Shown: piece by piece, positions 17,633 to 26,749 of the stretch
Position numbering within the stretch: the first letter of the stretch is position 1
Layout of the letters: each line of letters opens with the position of its first letter
From: Chromatiales bacterium
Lineage (GTDB): Bacteria > Pseudomonadota > Gammaproteobacteria > JAGRGH01
NCBI GenBank assembly: GCA_020445605.1
Contig: JAGRGH010000027.1
Coordinates: forward strand, 61,717-125,716
Length of the DNA: 64,000 nt
Direction: 5' to 3'
Notes under the pieces: generated by a model
The model's input: the letters and a program-made list of their open reading frames with translations, nothing else
Database searches by the model: none
Told to the model about the DNA's origin: nothing
Program-made: the position numbers and the translations under genes

Positions 17633-18603
17633 AACAGCAGCGCTTTGAAGCCGCGCGCGCCGACGACTGGGCGCGATTCGAGGCACAGCTCGAGCGGATC
17701 GAGACCCGCCGTTCGACCGGGCCGACGGCCGAACTCCACCGCTTCGCGCTGCACTATCGCGCGATCGCCCACGACCTCGCCCTGGCCCGGTCGCGCACCT
17801 ACAGCAGCGCGCTGGTCGAGCGCCTGCACGGGCTGGCCCGGCGCGGTCATGACGTGCTGTACCGACCACGCCCGGCGACACGCGCACATTTCGCGCGGTT
17901 TGTCGCGCACGAGTTTCCGCGCACCGTACGCCGCCACGCGCGGCTGCTGTGGCTGGCCGTGGCGCTGTTCTACGGGCCACTGCTGGGCATCGCCGCGGCC
18001 GTGCACCATGACCCGGGCCTGATCTACCTGATCGTGGATGCCGACACCGCGGACGGCTTCGAGAAGCTGTATTCGGAAGATCGCGAGTCGCTGGCACGCG
18101 AGCGCGAGTCGGACTCCGACTGGGAGATGTTCGGCTTCTATATCTGGAACAACGTCGCGATCGGCTTTCGCACCTATGCCGGCGGCATGCTGTTCGGCCT
18201 GGGCACGATCTTTTTTCTGCTGTTCAACGGGTTCTACATCGGCGCGGTCGCGGGCTTCGTCACGAGCGGGGCGGCGATGCACAACTTCCTCGGATTCGTG
18301 ATCGGGCACGGCGCGTTCGAGCTGACGGCGATCGCCATCAGCGGCGCGGCCGGACTGCGGCTGGGCGCGGCGCTGGTCCGCCCCGGCCACCTGCGCCGGG
18401 TCGAGGCCCTGCGCGCGGCCGGGGGCGAAAGCGCGCCGCTGATCTACGGCGCGGCGCTGATGTTTCTGGTCGCGGCGTTCATCGAGGCGTTCTGGTCATC
18501 GAAGGGTGCACTGCCGGTCGAGATCAAGTACTCGGCAGGCGCCGCGCTGTGGGCGCTGGTGGTCGCCTACCTCGTACTGGCCGGGCGCCGCGATGCGGTT
18601 TGA
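17629..18603 (+). CDS. Stage II sporulation protein M-like membrane protein
   Basis: This 324-residue protein has a cytoplasmic helical N-terminus and at least five hydrophobic segments from about residue 105 to the end. The NNVAIGFRTYAGGMLFGLGT and GFVIGHGAFELTAI segments are hallmarks of the SpoIIM superfamily. In non-sporulating bacteria these proteins occur beside RDD and MoxR genes and have an unknown envelope role. The start overlaps the RDD gene by 4 bp, and the end overlaps the DUF4129 gene by 11 bp. Confidence 0.85.
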   Translation: MKQQRFEAARADDWARFEAQLERIETRRSTGPTAELHRFALHYRAIAHDLALARSRTYSSALVERLHGLARRGHDVLYRPRPATRAHFARFVAHEFPRTVRRHARLLWLAVALFYGPLLGIAAAVHHDPGLIYLIVDADTADGFEKLYSEDRESLARERESDSDWEMFGFYIWNNVAIGFRTYAGGMLFGLGTIFFLLFNGFYIGAVAGFVTSGAAMHNFLGFVIGHGAFELTAIAISGAAGLRLGAALVRPGHLRRVEALRAAGGESAPLIYGAALMFLVAAFIEAFWSSKGALPVEIKYSAGAALWALVVAYLVLAGRRDAV

Positions 18604-20095
18604 GGCGGCCAGCATCGAGCTGCGCGCACGCTCGCCGTGGGAGGCCGCGGACCTCGGGCTGCGCATGGTGCAGCGCTGGTGGCGGCCGATCTTCGCGGTC
18701 TGGCTTGCCCTCGCGCTGCCGCTGTTCGCCCTGCTGCACCTGCTGTTCCGCGACCAACTTTGGCTCGCCATCACGCTGTTCTGGTGGCTGAAACCGGCGC
18801 TGGATCGCGGCGTGCTCGCGGTCGTCGCCACGGCGGTGTTCGATGTCCCGCCGACCTTGCGGGCCGCGCTGGCGGCCACACGCGATGCGCGCCGGCCCGG
18901 ACTCGTCTGGGCGCTGACGCTCGGCCGGCTGGATCCGGGTCGCAGCTTCCACCTGCCGATCTGGCAGCTCGAGAAGCAGCGTGGCAAGGCGCGTCGTGCG
19001 CGGATTCGCGCGCTACGTGGCCCGTCGGCCGGTGCGGCGATCGGACTGACACTCGCCTGCCTGCATCTGGAAGCCGCGCTGTACCTGAGCCTCGGCGGGC
19101 TAGTGGCGTGGCTGGCCCCGCAACCGGACGGGTTCGACTGGACCAGCCTGCTGTTCGACACGGCCACCGAGACCGGCGCCTGGGCCTGGGCCTGGAACGT
19201 CTTCTATCTCGTCGCCGTCAGCGCGATCGAGCCGTTCTATGTCGCGGCCGGGTTCGCGCTGTACCTGAACCGCCGCACCGAACTCGAGGCCTGGGATCTC
19301 GAACTGCGACTGCGGCGGATCGCAAACCGGCTCGGCAGCGCGACCCTGGCCGGGCTGCTGGTCACGGTCGCGCTCTGGCCGGCACCGCCGGCACACGCCC
19401 AGCAGGACGCCGAATCCCTGTTCGAGACCACGGCCGAGGCCCTGCGCTGTGGCCGTGACGGACCACTGATCACCAAGCCCGCCGACCGCTTCCAGGAAGC
19501 CGCACAGTCCGTGCTCGACGATGCGACCTTCGGGCGCTGCCATCGCGCCACCGGCTGGCATGCGCGCGACGGCGAGGTGGACCTCGACGATGCCGGCGAC
19601 TACGCGGCCTGGCTTGAATCGGTTGGTCTGTGGGTCGCGCGAATCGGCGAATGGCTGCTGTGGATCGGCGTCGCCGCGCTGGCGGCCTGGCTCGCCATCC
19701 AGCTCCGGCGCCGCTGGCGGCCGTTGCGGCGCGCGGGCCCCACGCCGGCCGACGCCGTGCCGGACTTCATGACGCGGCCCCTGCGTGATCTGCCGCCGGA
19801 CATCGTTACGGCGGCCCGCGCGGCGTTGGCCACCGGCGATATCCGGCGCGCGCTCGCGCTGCTGTTTGGCGGGGCGATCGTGCGTCTGGCGCGGCGCGGC
19901 TATGCGCTGGACTCGGCCACGACCGAGCGCGAGGCCCGCGCTGCCATTCGCGCGCAGGGCCCGCAGACGCTCGCAGACTACGTGGACGGTCTGGCCGCCG
20001 GTTTCCAGCGCGCGGCCTGGGCGCACCGCCCGGTCGGGCCCGACGAGGTCCGTCGCTTGATCGACAGCTGGTCCGCGCAGGTCGACGCGACATGA
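18593..20095 (+). CDS. DUF4129-domain membrane protein
   Basis: This 500-residue protein has several N-terminal membrane helices (about residues 30-280), a periplasmic stretch, one more helix near residue 355, and a C-terminal DUF4129 domain (about 410-495, with LARRGYALDSATTEREARA and VDGLAAGFQRAAWA). DUF4129 appears in transglutaminase- and MoxR-linked clusters and its function is unknown. The ATG at 18593 overlaps the SpoIIM-like gene. Confidence 0.8.
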   Translation: MRFEAASIELRARSPWEAADLGLRMVQRWWRPIFAVWLALALPLFALLHLLFRDQLWLAITLFWWLKPALDRGVLAVVATAVFDVPPTLRAALAATRDARRPGLVWALTLGRLDPGRSFHLPIWQLEKQRGKARRARIRALRGPSAGAAIGLTLACLHLEAALYLSLGGLVAWLAPQPDGFDWTSLLFDTATETGAWAWAWNVFYLVAVSAIEPFYVAAGFALYLNRRTELEAWDLELRLRRIANRLGSATLAGLLVTVALWPAPPAHAQQDAESLFETTAEALRCGRDGPLITKPADRFQEAAQSVLDDATFGRCHRATGWHARDGEVDLDDAGDYAAWLESVGLWVARIGEWLLWIGVAALAAWLAIQLRRRWRPLRRAGPTPADAVPDFMTRPLRDLPPDIVTAARAALATGDIRRALALLFGGAIVRLARRGYALDSATTEREARAAIRAQGPQTLADYVDGLAAGFQRAAWAHRPVGPDEVRRLIDSWSAQVDAT

Positions 20096-21216
20096 GCCGC
20101 GCCCACGGCTGGTTGCCCTGGGCCGGTCTCGCGACGCTGTGCGTGATCGGGTTGATCTTCTGGTGGACGACGAACTTTCGTTACGGCAGCCACTGGGACT
20201 ACGAGTGGCCCACGGCCGAGGCCCTGCGCAACCCGTGGCTCGCCGCCGAACGCACGCTGCATCGGCTCGACGTGGACGCACACTCCGACACCGGCCCCGG
20301 CGCCACTTTCGACCTGCCGCCGCCGACGGCGACGCTGGTGCTGCGCATCGATGCACGCACGCCGGACGCCACGGCCGGGGCCCTGCTGGAATGGGCCGGA
20401 CGCGGCGGCCACCTGATCGCCGAACCCGCGCCGGACATGGACTACGGACCGTTCTACGACGAACTCGGCGCATGGGCCGGCGAGCCCGACGAAGGCGTTT
20501 CCGGCCGGCACGCCCTGACCGTGGACCCGGGCGACGCCGGCCCGCCGCTGCGCGTGCAGTTCGACCCGTGGCGGGTGCTGCATGACGAGAGCGGCCGCGC
20601 CGACTGGGCCACGGGCGGCGACGAAGGGCTGCACCTGCTGCAATATCACTACGGCGAAGGGCGCATCACGCTGGTCTCGGACCTGGACATGCTCACGAAC
20701 GCCCGGATCGGCGAGCATGACCACGCCCAGTGGCTATACCGGCTGGCGACCTACGACGGGCGCGAGGGCGGCGTGTGGCTGCGCCATCGCTCGCTGAGCC
20801 CCGGGCTCTGGGCCTGGCTGGTGATCCACGCCTGGCCGGTGTTCGTCGCGCTCGCCGTGTGGCTGTGGCTCTGGCTGTGGCGCGCGCTACCGCGCTTCGG
20901 GCCGGTTCGCGCGGCGCAATCCCTGGCCCGGCGCAGCCTGCTCGAACACCTGGACGCCAGCGCCCGGCTCGACTGGCGCCTCGGCTTCGGCGCCGATCTG
21001 CTCGCCCGCTACCGTGACGCCCTGCACGCGCGGCTTCGCCAGCGCCACCCCGCCTGGCTGAAGCTCGACCCTGACCGCCGCGCCGCACGTCTGGCCGCGG
21101 CCAGCGGACTGCCAGCCGATGTCGTCTCCGGCGCACTGGCGGTCGTGGCGCCCGCGAATGCCGCCGAGATGACCGAGCGCGCCCGCACCCTGCAAACCCT
21201 GAGGAACGCCCTATGA
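20092..21216 (+). CDS. DUF4350-domain membrane protein
   Basis: This 374-residue protein has an N-terminal helix (about 10-27), a soluble periplasmic DUF4350 domain (about 60-215, with YHYGEGRITLVSDLDMLTN), a second helix around 240-262 and a cytoplasmic tail. DUF4350 proteins are consistently encoded with MoxR and DUF58 genes and may relay an envelope signal; their activity is unknown. It overlaps both neighbours by 4 bp, so the cluster is translationally coupled. Confidence 0.8.
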   Translation: MSRAHGWLPWAGLATLCVIGLIFWWTTNFRYGSHWDYEWPTAEALRNPWLAAERTLHRLDVDAHSDTGPGATFDLPPPTATLVLRIDARTPDATAGALLEWAGRGGHLIAEPAPDMDYGPFYDELGAWAGEPDEGVSGRHALTVDPGDAGPPLRVQFDPWRVLHDESGRADWATGGDEGLHLLQYHYGEGRITLVSDLDMLTNARIGEHDHAQWLYRLATYDGREGGVWLRHRSLSPGLWAWLVIHAWPVFVALAVWLWLWLWRALPRFGPVRAAQSLARRSLLEHLDASARLDWRLGFGADLLARYRDALHARLRQRHPAWLKLDPDRRAARLAAASGLPADVVSGALAVVAPANAAEMTERARTLQTLRNAL

Positions 21217-22196
21217 ACGACACGGCCCATCCCGGCATGGACCCGGCCGCCGCCCGCGCCCTGCTCGACGAGGTCCGCAGCGAAATCGGCCGGGCGGTGA
21301 TCGGCCAGACCGCGGTCGTCGACCTGCTGCTCGTCGCGCTGCTGGCCGGCGGGCACGTACTGATCGAGGGCGTGCCGGGTCTCGGCAAGACCCTCATCGC
21401 CCGCGCACTGGCGACCGCGGCCGGCGGGCAGTACTCCCGCATCCAGTTCACGCCGGACCTGATGCCCGGCGACATCACCGGCCACGCGATTTTCGACCTG
21501 AAGAGCGAGCGCTTCCGCATTCGCCGCGGCCCGGTGTTCGCGAACTTCGTACTCGCCGACGAGATCAACCGTGCGCCGGCCAAGACCCAGGCCGCGCTGC
21601 TCGAGGTGATGCAGGAGTACCAGGTCACCATCGAAGGCCGGGCCCTGCCGCTGGAGGCACCGTTCATGGTGCTCGCGACCCAGAACCCGATCGAACACGA
21701 GGGCACCTACCCGCTGCCCGAGGCGCAGCTCGACCGCTTCCTGCTGAAAATCGACATCGACTATCCGGGCCGCGACGAGGAGGTCGCGCTGGTCGGGCGC
21801 GTCACCGCGGATGCGCTGGGCGACCAGCTCGATCTGAGCGCCGTGCACCCGGTGCTGGACGCCGCGAAGATCGCCGCCCTGCGCGCGCAGGTCGTCGCGA
21901 CGACGGTCGACCCGGCACTGACGGACTACGCCGTGCGGCTGGCGCGCGCGACCCGCGACTGGCCGGGCATCGCGATCGGTGCCGGACCGCGCGCAAGCCT
22001 CGCGCTGGTGCGGGCCGCACGTGCACTGGCCGTGGTCGATGGCCGCGATTTCGTCACCCCGGACGACGTCAAGCAGGTCGCGGCGCCGGCACTGCGTCAT
22101 CGCGTGCGACTCAGCGCCGAACTGGAACTCGATGGCCGCGGCGTGGACGCGGTACTCGCCGACCTGATCGGCCAGACCGACGCGCCGCGCAGCTGA
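21213..22196 (+). CDS. MoxR-family AAA ATPase
   Basis: This 327-residue AAA+ protein has Walker A EGVPGLGKT (about residues 50-58), Walker B VLADEINRA, and the sensor region ATQNPIEHEGTYPLPEAQLD typical of MoxR. MoxR proteins act as chaperones that mature or assemble protein complexes, usually together with a DUF58 protein. It starts inside the DUF4350 stop codon, and the DUF58 gene follows after 9 bp. Confidence 0.93.
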   Translation: MNDTAHPGMDPAAARALLDEVRSEIGRAVIGQTAVVDLLLVALLAGGHVLIEGVPGLGKTLIARALATAAGGQYSRIQFTPDLMPGDITGHAIFDLKSERFRIRRGPVFANFVLADEINRAPAKTQAALLEVMQEYQVTIEGRALPLEAPFMVLATQNPIEHEGTYPLPEAQLDRFLLKIDIDYPGRDEEVALVGRVTADALGDQLDLSAVHPVLDAAKIAALRAQVVATTVDPALTDYAVRLARATRDWPGIAIGAGPRASLALVRAARALAVVDGRDFVTPDDVKQVAAPALRHRVRLSAELELDGRGVDAVLADLIGQTDAPRS

Positions 22197-22205
22197 GTCC
22201 GACCG

Positions 22206-23513
22206 GTGGCACCGGGCGCCCCGCTGCTCTGGACCGCCGGCGTCTGGCTGGCCGCGTCGGTCGCCGTGAGTTTCCGACCCGCATGGCTGGAGTGGTGGCT
22301 GCTGGCGGCGGCCGTCATCGCCGCCGTGGCGGCCGTGGATGCGCTGGTACTGCGACGCATCCGCACGCCCGCGGTACGCCGCATCGCGCCCCGCGAACTC
22401 GCGCTGAACGGCCGCGCCGAGGTGCGCGTGGAACTCGTCCACGCGGCCGGCGCGCCAGTGCGCTTGGACGTCCATGACAGCCCCGGCGAGGGACTCGCGG
22501 CCGAGGGGCTGCCCGTGTCCATGCTGCTCGCGCCCGGCGCCACGCGCGTGCTGCGCTACGGGCTGCGGGCCACGCGGCGCGGCGATGCCCGCTTCGGGCC
22601 GCTGCATCTGCGCATCGAAAGCCCGCTGCGCCTGTGGCGATCCCTGCGCCGGGTCGAACAGGGGGCCGAACTGCGCGTCGTGCCGGACCTTGGCGCAATC
22701 GTGCGCACCGCGCCGCTGGCCGGCCCGCGACTGCACGTCATGCCGGGCCAGCATCGCGCGCGGCGACGCGGCGCCGGGCTCGAGTTTCACCAGCTGCGCG
22801 ACTACCGCGACGGCGACACGCTGCGCCAGATCGACTGGAACGCGACCGCGCGGGTCAAGCGCCTGATCGCCCGCGAGTACGAAGAGGAGCGCGACCAGCA
22901 GATCGTGTTCTGGCTCGACACCGGCCACACCATGCGCACCCGCGACGGCCATTGCAGCCACTTCGACGCGGCGCTCAACGCACTGCTGCTCATGGGCTGG
23001 GTGGCCCTGCGCCACGGCGACTCGGTGGGCCTGCAGGCGATCGGTGCGGCGAACATGCGCTGGCTGCCGCCGGCGAAGGGACTGCCGCAGCTGCACCGGA
23101 TGATCGACGCGACCTATGACCTGGACGCCGGCACCGCCGCGACCGACCTGCATGCCGCGGCCGCGGAGTTCCTGATCCGCCAGCGACGGCGGGCCCTGGT
23201 CGTGATCCTCAGCAACCTGCCCCTGGACGATCAGCCGGAGGCGGCTTCGCTGCTACGCCGCGTCGCGCAGCGCCACCTGGTGTTGTTCGCGAACCTGCGC
23301 GAATCGGCACTCGACGACAGCCTGCGCGACCCGGTCACCGACCACAACGCGGCGCTGCGACAGGCCGCCGTGCTCGATTTCCTGGCCGAGCGCCGATTGC
23401 GCATGGAAAGGCTGCGGGCCGCGGGCATCGTGTGTCTGGACACCAGCGCGCGCGAACTCGGCGGCGGTCTGGTTGGGGAGTACCTCGCCATCAAGCGCGC
23501 CGGCAGGCTTTAA
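22206..23513 (+). CDS. DUF58-domain protein
   Basis: This 435-residue protein starts with GTG and has two N-terminal hydrophobic segments (about residues 6-45). The DUF58 domain is recognised by RRGAGLEFHQLRDYRDGDTLRQIDW at about residues 185-209, followed by a von Willebrand-A-like fold with LARHDTGH-type WLDTGHTMRT. DUF58 proteins are the usual partners of MoxR ATPases. It is the last gene of the membrane-protein cluster; uppP starts 55 bp later. Confidence 0.88.
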   Translation: MAPGAPLLWTAGVWLAASVAVSFRPAWLEWWLLAAAVIAAVAAVDALVLRRIRTPAVRRIAPRELALNGRAEVRVELVHAAGAPVRLDVHDSPGEGLAAEGLPVSMLLAPGATRVLRYGLRATRRGDARFGPLHLRIESPLRLWRSLRRVEQGAELRVVPDLGAIVRTAPLAGPRLHVMPGQHRARRRGAGLEFHQLRDYRDGDTLRQIDWNATARVKRLIAREYEEERDQQIVFWLDTGHTMRTRDGHCSHFDAALNALLLMGWVALRHGDSVGLQAIGAANMRWLPPAKGLPQLHRMIDATYDLDAGTAATDLHAAAAEFLIRQRRRALVVILSNLPLDDQPEAASLLRRVAQRHLVLFANLRESALDDSLRDPVTDHNAALRQAAVLDFLAERRLRMERLRAAGIVCLDTSARELGGGLVGEYLAIKRAGRL

Positions 23514-23568
23514 CCGGGTATGCTTGCGCGCGCGCCATTTCGGCCGCGCTCCACCCGCCTCCTCCGCC

Positions 23569-24354
23569 ATGGACCTCAGTCACGCGATCGTCCTCGCGCT
23601 CGTGCAGGGCATCACGGAATTCCTGCCCATCTCCAGTTCGGCGCACCTGATCCTCGCGCCGCGCCTGCTCGGCTGGCCCGACCAAGGGCTCGCGCTGGAT
23701 GTGGCCGTGCATGTGGGCACGCTGATCGCGGTGGTGGCGTATTTCCGCGCGACCATCTGGCGGCTGCTCAAGGCGCTGCCGCCGCGCGCGTCCGGCACCG
23801 ACGAACACCGGCTGGCCTGGGCATTGGGCATTGCGACCGTGCCGGCAGCGCTCGCGGGACTGGTATTTGGCGACTGGATCGAGGCGAACCTGCGCTCGCC
23901 GCTGGTGATCGCGGCCACAACGATCGCCTTCGGGCTCGTGTTGTGGTTTGCGGATGCGCGGCGTGGCGGACGCAGTCTGACCAGTCTCGGCTGGGGCGAG
24001 ATCATTCTGATCGGACTCGCGCAGGCCCTCGCGCTGGTGCCGGGTACCTCGCGCTCGGGCATCACCATGACCGCCGCCCTGCTGCTCGGACTCGACCGCG
24101 AGAACGCAAGCCGCTTCTCGTTTCTGCTCGCGGTACCGGTGATCGCGCTCGCTGGCGGTTACGCGACCCTTAAGCTCGCGACGGCCGATCACACGGTCGA
24201 CTGGACGGCCGTCGGGCTCGCGACCACGGTCAGCGCGGTGTTCGCCTATTCGACGATCCACCTGTTCCTGCGCTTCGTCGCCCGCGTCGGCATGGGACCG
24301 TTCGTCGCCTACCGTGTCGTGCTCGGGCTGCTCCTTTTCTGGCTGTTTGCCTGA
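23569..24354 (+). CDS. uppP: Undecaprenyl-diphosphatase UppP (BacA)
   Basis: This 261-residue integral membrane protein recycles undecaprenyl pyrophosphate to the monophosphate carrier used for peptidoglycan and surface polysaccharides. The two active-site motifs are GITEFLPISSSAHL (about residues 14-27) and PGTSRSGIT (about 155-163). About eight hydrophobic segments are seen. The ATG at 23569 gives the standard MDLSHAIVLALVQG start. Loss of it usually raises bacitracin sensitivity. Confidence 0.95.
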   Translation: MDLSHAIVLALVQGITEFLPISSSAHLILAPRLLGWPDQGLALDVAVHVGTLIAVVAYFRATIWRLLKALPPRASGTDEHRLAWALGIATVPAALAGLVFGDWIEANLRSPLVIAATTIAFGLVLWFADARRGGRSLTSLGWGEIILIGLAQALALVPGTSRSGITMTAALLLGLDRENASRFSFLLAVPVIALAGGYATLKLATADHTVDWTAVGLATTVSAVFAYSTIHLFLRFVARVGMGPFVAYRVVLGLLLFWLFA

Positions 24355-24394
24355 ACCGCAAATCCGGACCGATCGCCGAGGAAACGCTGGACGA

Positions 24395-24565
24395 TTCAGA
24401 GTTTCCCTAAGGAAGCTCTGATTAATCCATCCTGGATTAACAGAGCGACGAAAACGAAAAAGTGCGATTTTTCGTTTTCTTTCATTTTCAACGTGTTACA
24501 CCCGTTGAAAATGGCAGCACGTCCATGTGCTGCGGGAAACTCTGAATTTTTCAGAATTTCCCTAA
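24395..24565. repeat. Multi-hairpin intergenic repeat, second family
   Basis: This 171-bp element has no coding capacity and folds into stacked hairpins: CTGATTAATCC/GGATTAACAG, CGAAAACGAAAAA/TTTTTCGTTTTC, TTTTCAACG/CGTTGAAAA and GCAGCAC/GTGCTGC. The left TTCAGAGTTTCCC (24395-24407) pairs with GGGAAACTCTGAA (24534-24546). The ends CTAAGGAAGCTCTGA and TCAGAATTTCCCTAA are imperfect inverted repeats. The architecture parallels the 170-bp repeats but the sequence differs. The stop codon of the next gene lies inside its right end. Confidence 0.75.
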
Positions 24566-25014
24566 CCAAACAGTCGCTGCCACCAGCGCCGGCGGCGACC
24601 GGTCGACTGACCGGCAAGCGGCTCGGGCGGCACCCGCGACAGGACCCAGCCCGGCGGGATCGGCTCGGTCGAATACCCGCAGACCTTGCCGAGATTGCCC
24701 GGATCGTAAACCTTCACGAGATTCGGGGATTCAAGGTCATCGGCGTAGACGATGCCGCAATACGGCTCGTCGTGCTCGTCGCGCAGCAGGGCATCGAGTT
24801 CGGTCAGGAACCGATCCAGATCGGCTGCGGTCGCAGGGGTGTGTGGCGTCGACTCCGCCAGTGCGTAGACGTACCAGCCATCGCGCTCGCGCACACGCGC
24901 CCACAGTCGGGCGAGATCGTCCCAGCCGCGCGCGGCCGTCAGTTCGCCGCGATACAGCTCGCGAAAGCCATGGGACGTTTCGGGTTCTGTGCTGGCTTCG
25001 GTGGTCGCGTGCAT
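24562..25014 (-). CDS. Hypothetical protein
   Basis: This 150-residue soluble protein is not recognised. It has no signal peptide. The middle part contains DGWYVYALAEST, CGIVYADDLESPNLVKVYDPGN and a C-terminal Arg/Trp-rich tail (GRRRRWWQRLFG). The Asp-rich GIVYADDLESPN segment may suggest a small alpha/beta domain, but no function can be assigned. Its last codons and TAG lie within the right end of a multi-hairpin repeat, so the tail may have been altered by the insertion. Confidence 0.65.
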   Translation of the reverse strand: MHATTEASTEPETSHGFRELYRGELTAARGWDDLARLWARVRERDGWYVYALAESTPHTPATAADLDRFLTELDALLRDEHDEPYCGIVYADDLESPNLVKVYDPGNLGKVCGYSTEPIPPGWVLSRVPPEPLAGQSTGRRRRWWQRLFG

Positions 25015-25061
25015 GGGCTCGTGTTAGATTCGTTCGCTACTGAACAAGGTCTTTGTCAGGC

Positions 25062-26174
25062 GTGCTCAAGCATCAATCTTCAACTTCGGTATGGGCCGCT
25101 GTGCCCGCGTTGCTCGCGCTGTCCGGCGCGGCACAGGCGGACTGCATGGACCAGTTCCTGCAGAAGGCCAACACGCTGCTCGGCCGCTTCGAAGAGACCA
25201 TAGACTACCCCCAGCGCGAGCCCAGCGAACAGATCGAACGACTGGTCGCGGCCGAACGCCGGGTGCTGGCCTACGTAGATGGCGACTGGGCGCGCGAATG
25301 CATGAGCACCGCACCGGAGAGCCGCGTCCGCTACGAGCGTTTTCGCGTCGACCGTGTCGAGGCCACCATCACCCGCGCCCGTGAACAGCGCAACACCCTG
25401 TGCACGGGCGAGGCACGCGACGCACTCAGCGCATTCGACCGGGCCTTCGAACCGCTGCTCGAAAAGCGCGACGCTGCGGGGCTCGCGAAGGTTGCCGCGA
25501 AGCTGCGCGACCGGCTCACGACCGATCAGGTCGTCGCCGAATGCGACGTCATGTTCGCCGAACTCGAGCAGGCACGTTCTTATTCGATCCCGACCGCCGA
25601 GGCGCTGAGCCGCAACATCGACGCGCTCGGAATCCTGGATCGCTATGCGCCGGGCATTGCCAAGACCTGGCAGCTGCTGCGCGATGCACTGGCCAGCGAC
25701 GGCAGCGTACTGGCGCCCGATTACCTGACCGATGCGCGCGATGTGCGCACCCTGCGCAAGGGCGTGGAAAGCTGCGTTGCGTCCGCATCGCGGCTGCGTG
25801 AGGCCGGAGTGGCGCTGGACCTGTCGCTGATCAGCGTACCGATCGCGCTGACGCTCGGCGATATTGAAGACCTCTGCTCGCGTGCGCTGGTTGAACTCGA
25901 CGGCCTGCCCGCGAAGGTCGCGACCCACAACGCGTCGTTCAGTGCCCACAAGGCCGACTGGGAAAAGCACAACGTCGTCGGGCGCGCGATGCGGCGCACC
26001 TTCGACGACCATCGCGGCCGCGTGCCACTGGTCGAACCGGACGCGACCACCGGCGCCGTGAAGTGGACCTATCGCGAGGTCGTCACCACGACCGACTTTC
26101 ACAACTGCCGCATCTACGTGTTCGACGCGGACGGCACGCGTCTGCGCGACCTGCGGGTAACGCCCTGCATTTAG
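25062..26174 (+). CDS. Hypothetical exported protein
   Basis: This protein of about 370 residues has a signal peptide ending near AAQA-DC and a long mostly helical mature region. Cysteines are at the mature N-terminus and near the C-terminus (HNCRIYVFD, VTPCI). I do not recognise a family. The start is uncertain: a GTG at 25062 and a TTG at 25053 are possible, and neither has an ideal ribosome binding site. It stands alone between genes on the opposite strand. Confidence 0.7.
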   Translation: MLKHQSSTSVWAAVPALLALSGAAQADCMDQFLQKANTLLGRFEETIDYPQREPSEQIERLVAAERRVLAYVDGDWARECMSTAPESRVRYERFRVDRVEATITRAREQRNTLCTGEARDALSAFDRAFEPLLEKRDAAGLAKVAAKLRDRLTTDQVVAECDVMFAELEQARSYSIPTAEALSRNIDALGILDRYAPGIAKTWQLLRDALASDGSVLAPDYLTDARDVRTLRKGVESCVASASRLREAGVALDLSLISVPIALTLGDIEDLCSRALVELDGLPAKVATHNASFSAHKADWEKHNVVGRAMRRTFDDHRGRVPLVEPDATTGAVKWTYREVVTTTDFHNCRIYVFDADGTRLRDLRVTPCI

Positions 26175-26208
26175 CGGGCCGTTCGTCCGCCTGCCCGCCC
26201 CCGCGACA

Positions 26209-26655
26209 TTACAGACGCAACGGCCGCACCGGATCGTTCATCCATTCGGTGCGGGTGCTCCAGTCGTAGTCCGGCACATCGACATACAGCTCGATCTCGT
26301 TGCCGTCGGGATCGCGCAGATACAGACTGTGGCTGATCCAGTGATCCGACATGCCCTCGATGACGACGCCTGCGCGTTCCAGTTCATCACGCGCCTGGCG
26401 CAGCTCCGCATCACTGTCACCAATGCACCAGCCGATGTGATAAAGGCCCACGCGACGCCCCCGCGCGGGCCCGGGTGCATCGCCGACCTCCAGCAGCAAC
26501 AGTTCGTGATGCGTGCGCCCTGAACTCAGCATGCAGGCGCGACCGTCGAAGGTCTCGCCGAGCGCGCGCAGTCCCAGCAGGTCACGATAGAACGCCAGCG
26601 ATCTTTGCAGATCGCGAACGTACAGCACGACATGGCCGAGATACTGCGTCTTCAT
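26209..26655 (-). CDS. VOC-family (glyoxalase/dioxygenase-like) protein
   Basis: This 148-residue protein has two beta-alpha-beta-beta-beta modules of the vicinal oxygen chelate fold. Candidate metal ligands are His8 (LGHVVLYV), a His in the YHIGWCIGD segment and Glu of EIELYVD. Relatives include glyoxalases, extradiol dioxygenases and fosfomycin/bleomycin resistance proteins; the substrate cannot be inferred. It stands alone; 94 bp separate it from the metalloprotease gene. Confidence 0.85.
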   Translation of the reverse strand: MKTQYLGHVVLYVRDLQRSLAFYRDLLGLRALGETFDGRACMLSSGRTHHELLLLEVGDAPGPARGRRVGLYHIGWCIGDSDAELRQARDELERAGVVIEGMSDHWISHSLYLRDPDGNEIELYVDVPDYDWSTRTEWMNDPVRPLRL

Positions 26656-26749
26656 CGATGTTCCGGTTCAAATGTCGAAAGGCGGAGAGTGCACGCAAGC
26701 CCGAACCATTTCCGATCATGAAATGCCGCACAACGCCCGCGGAACAGGC

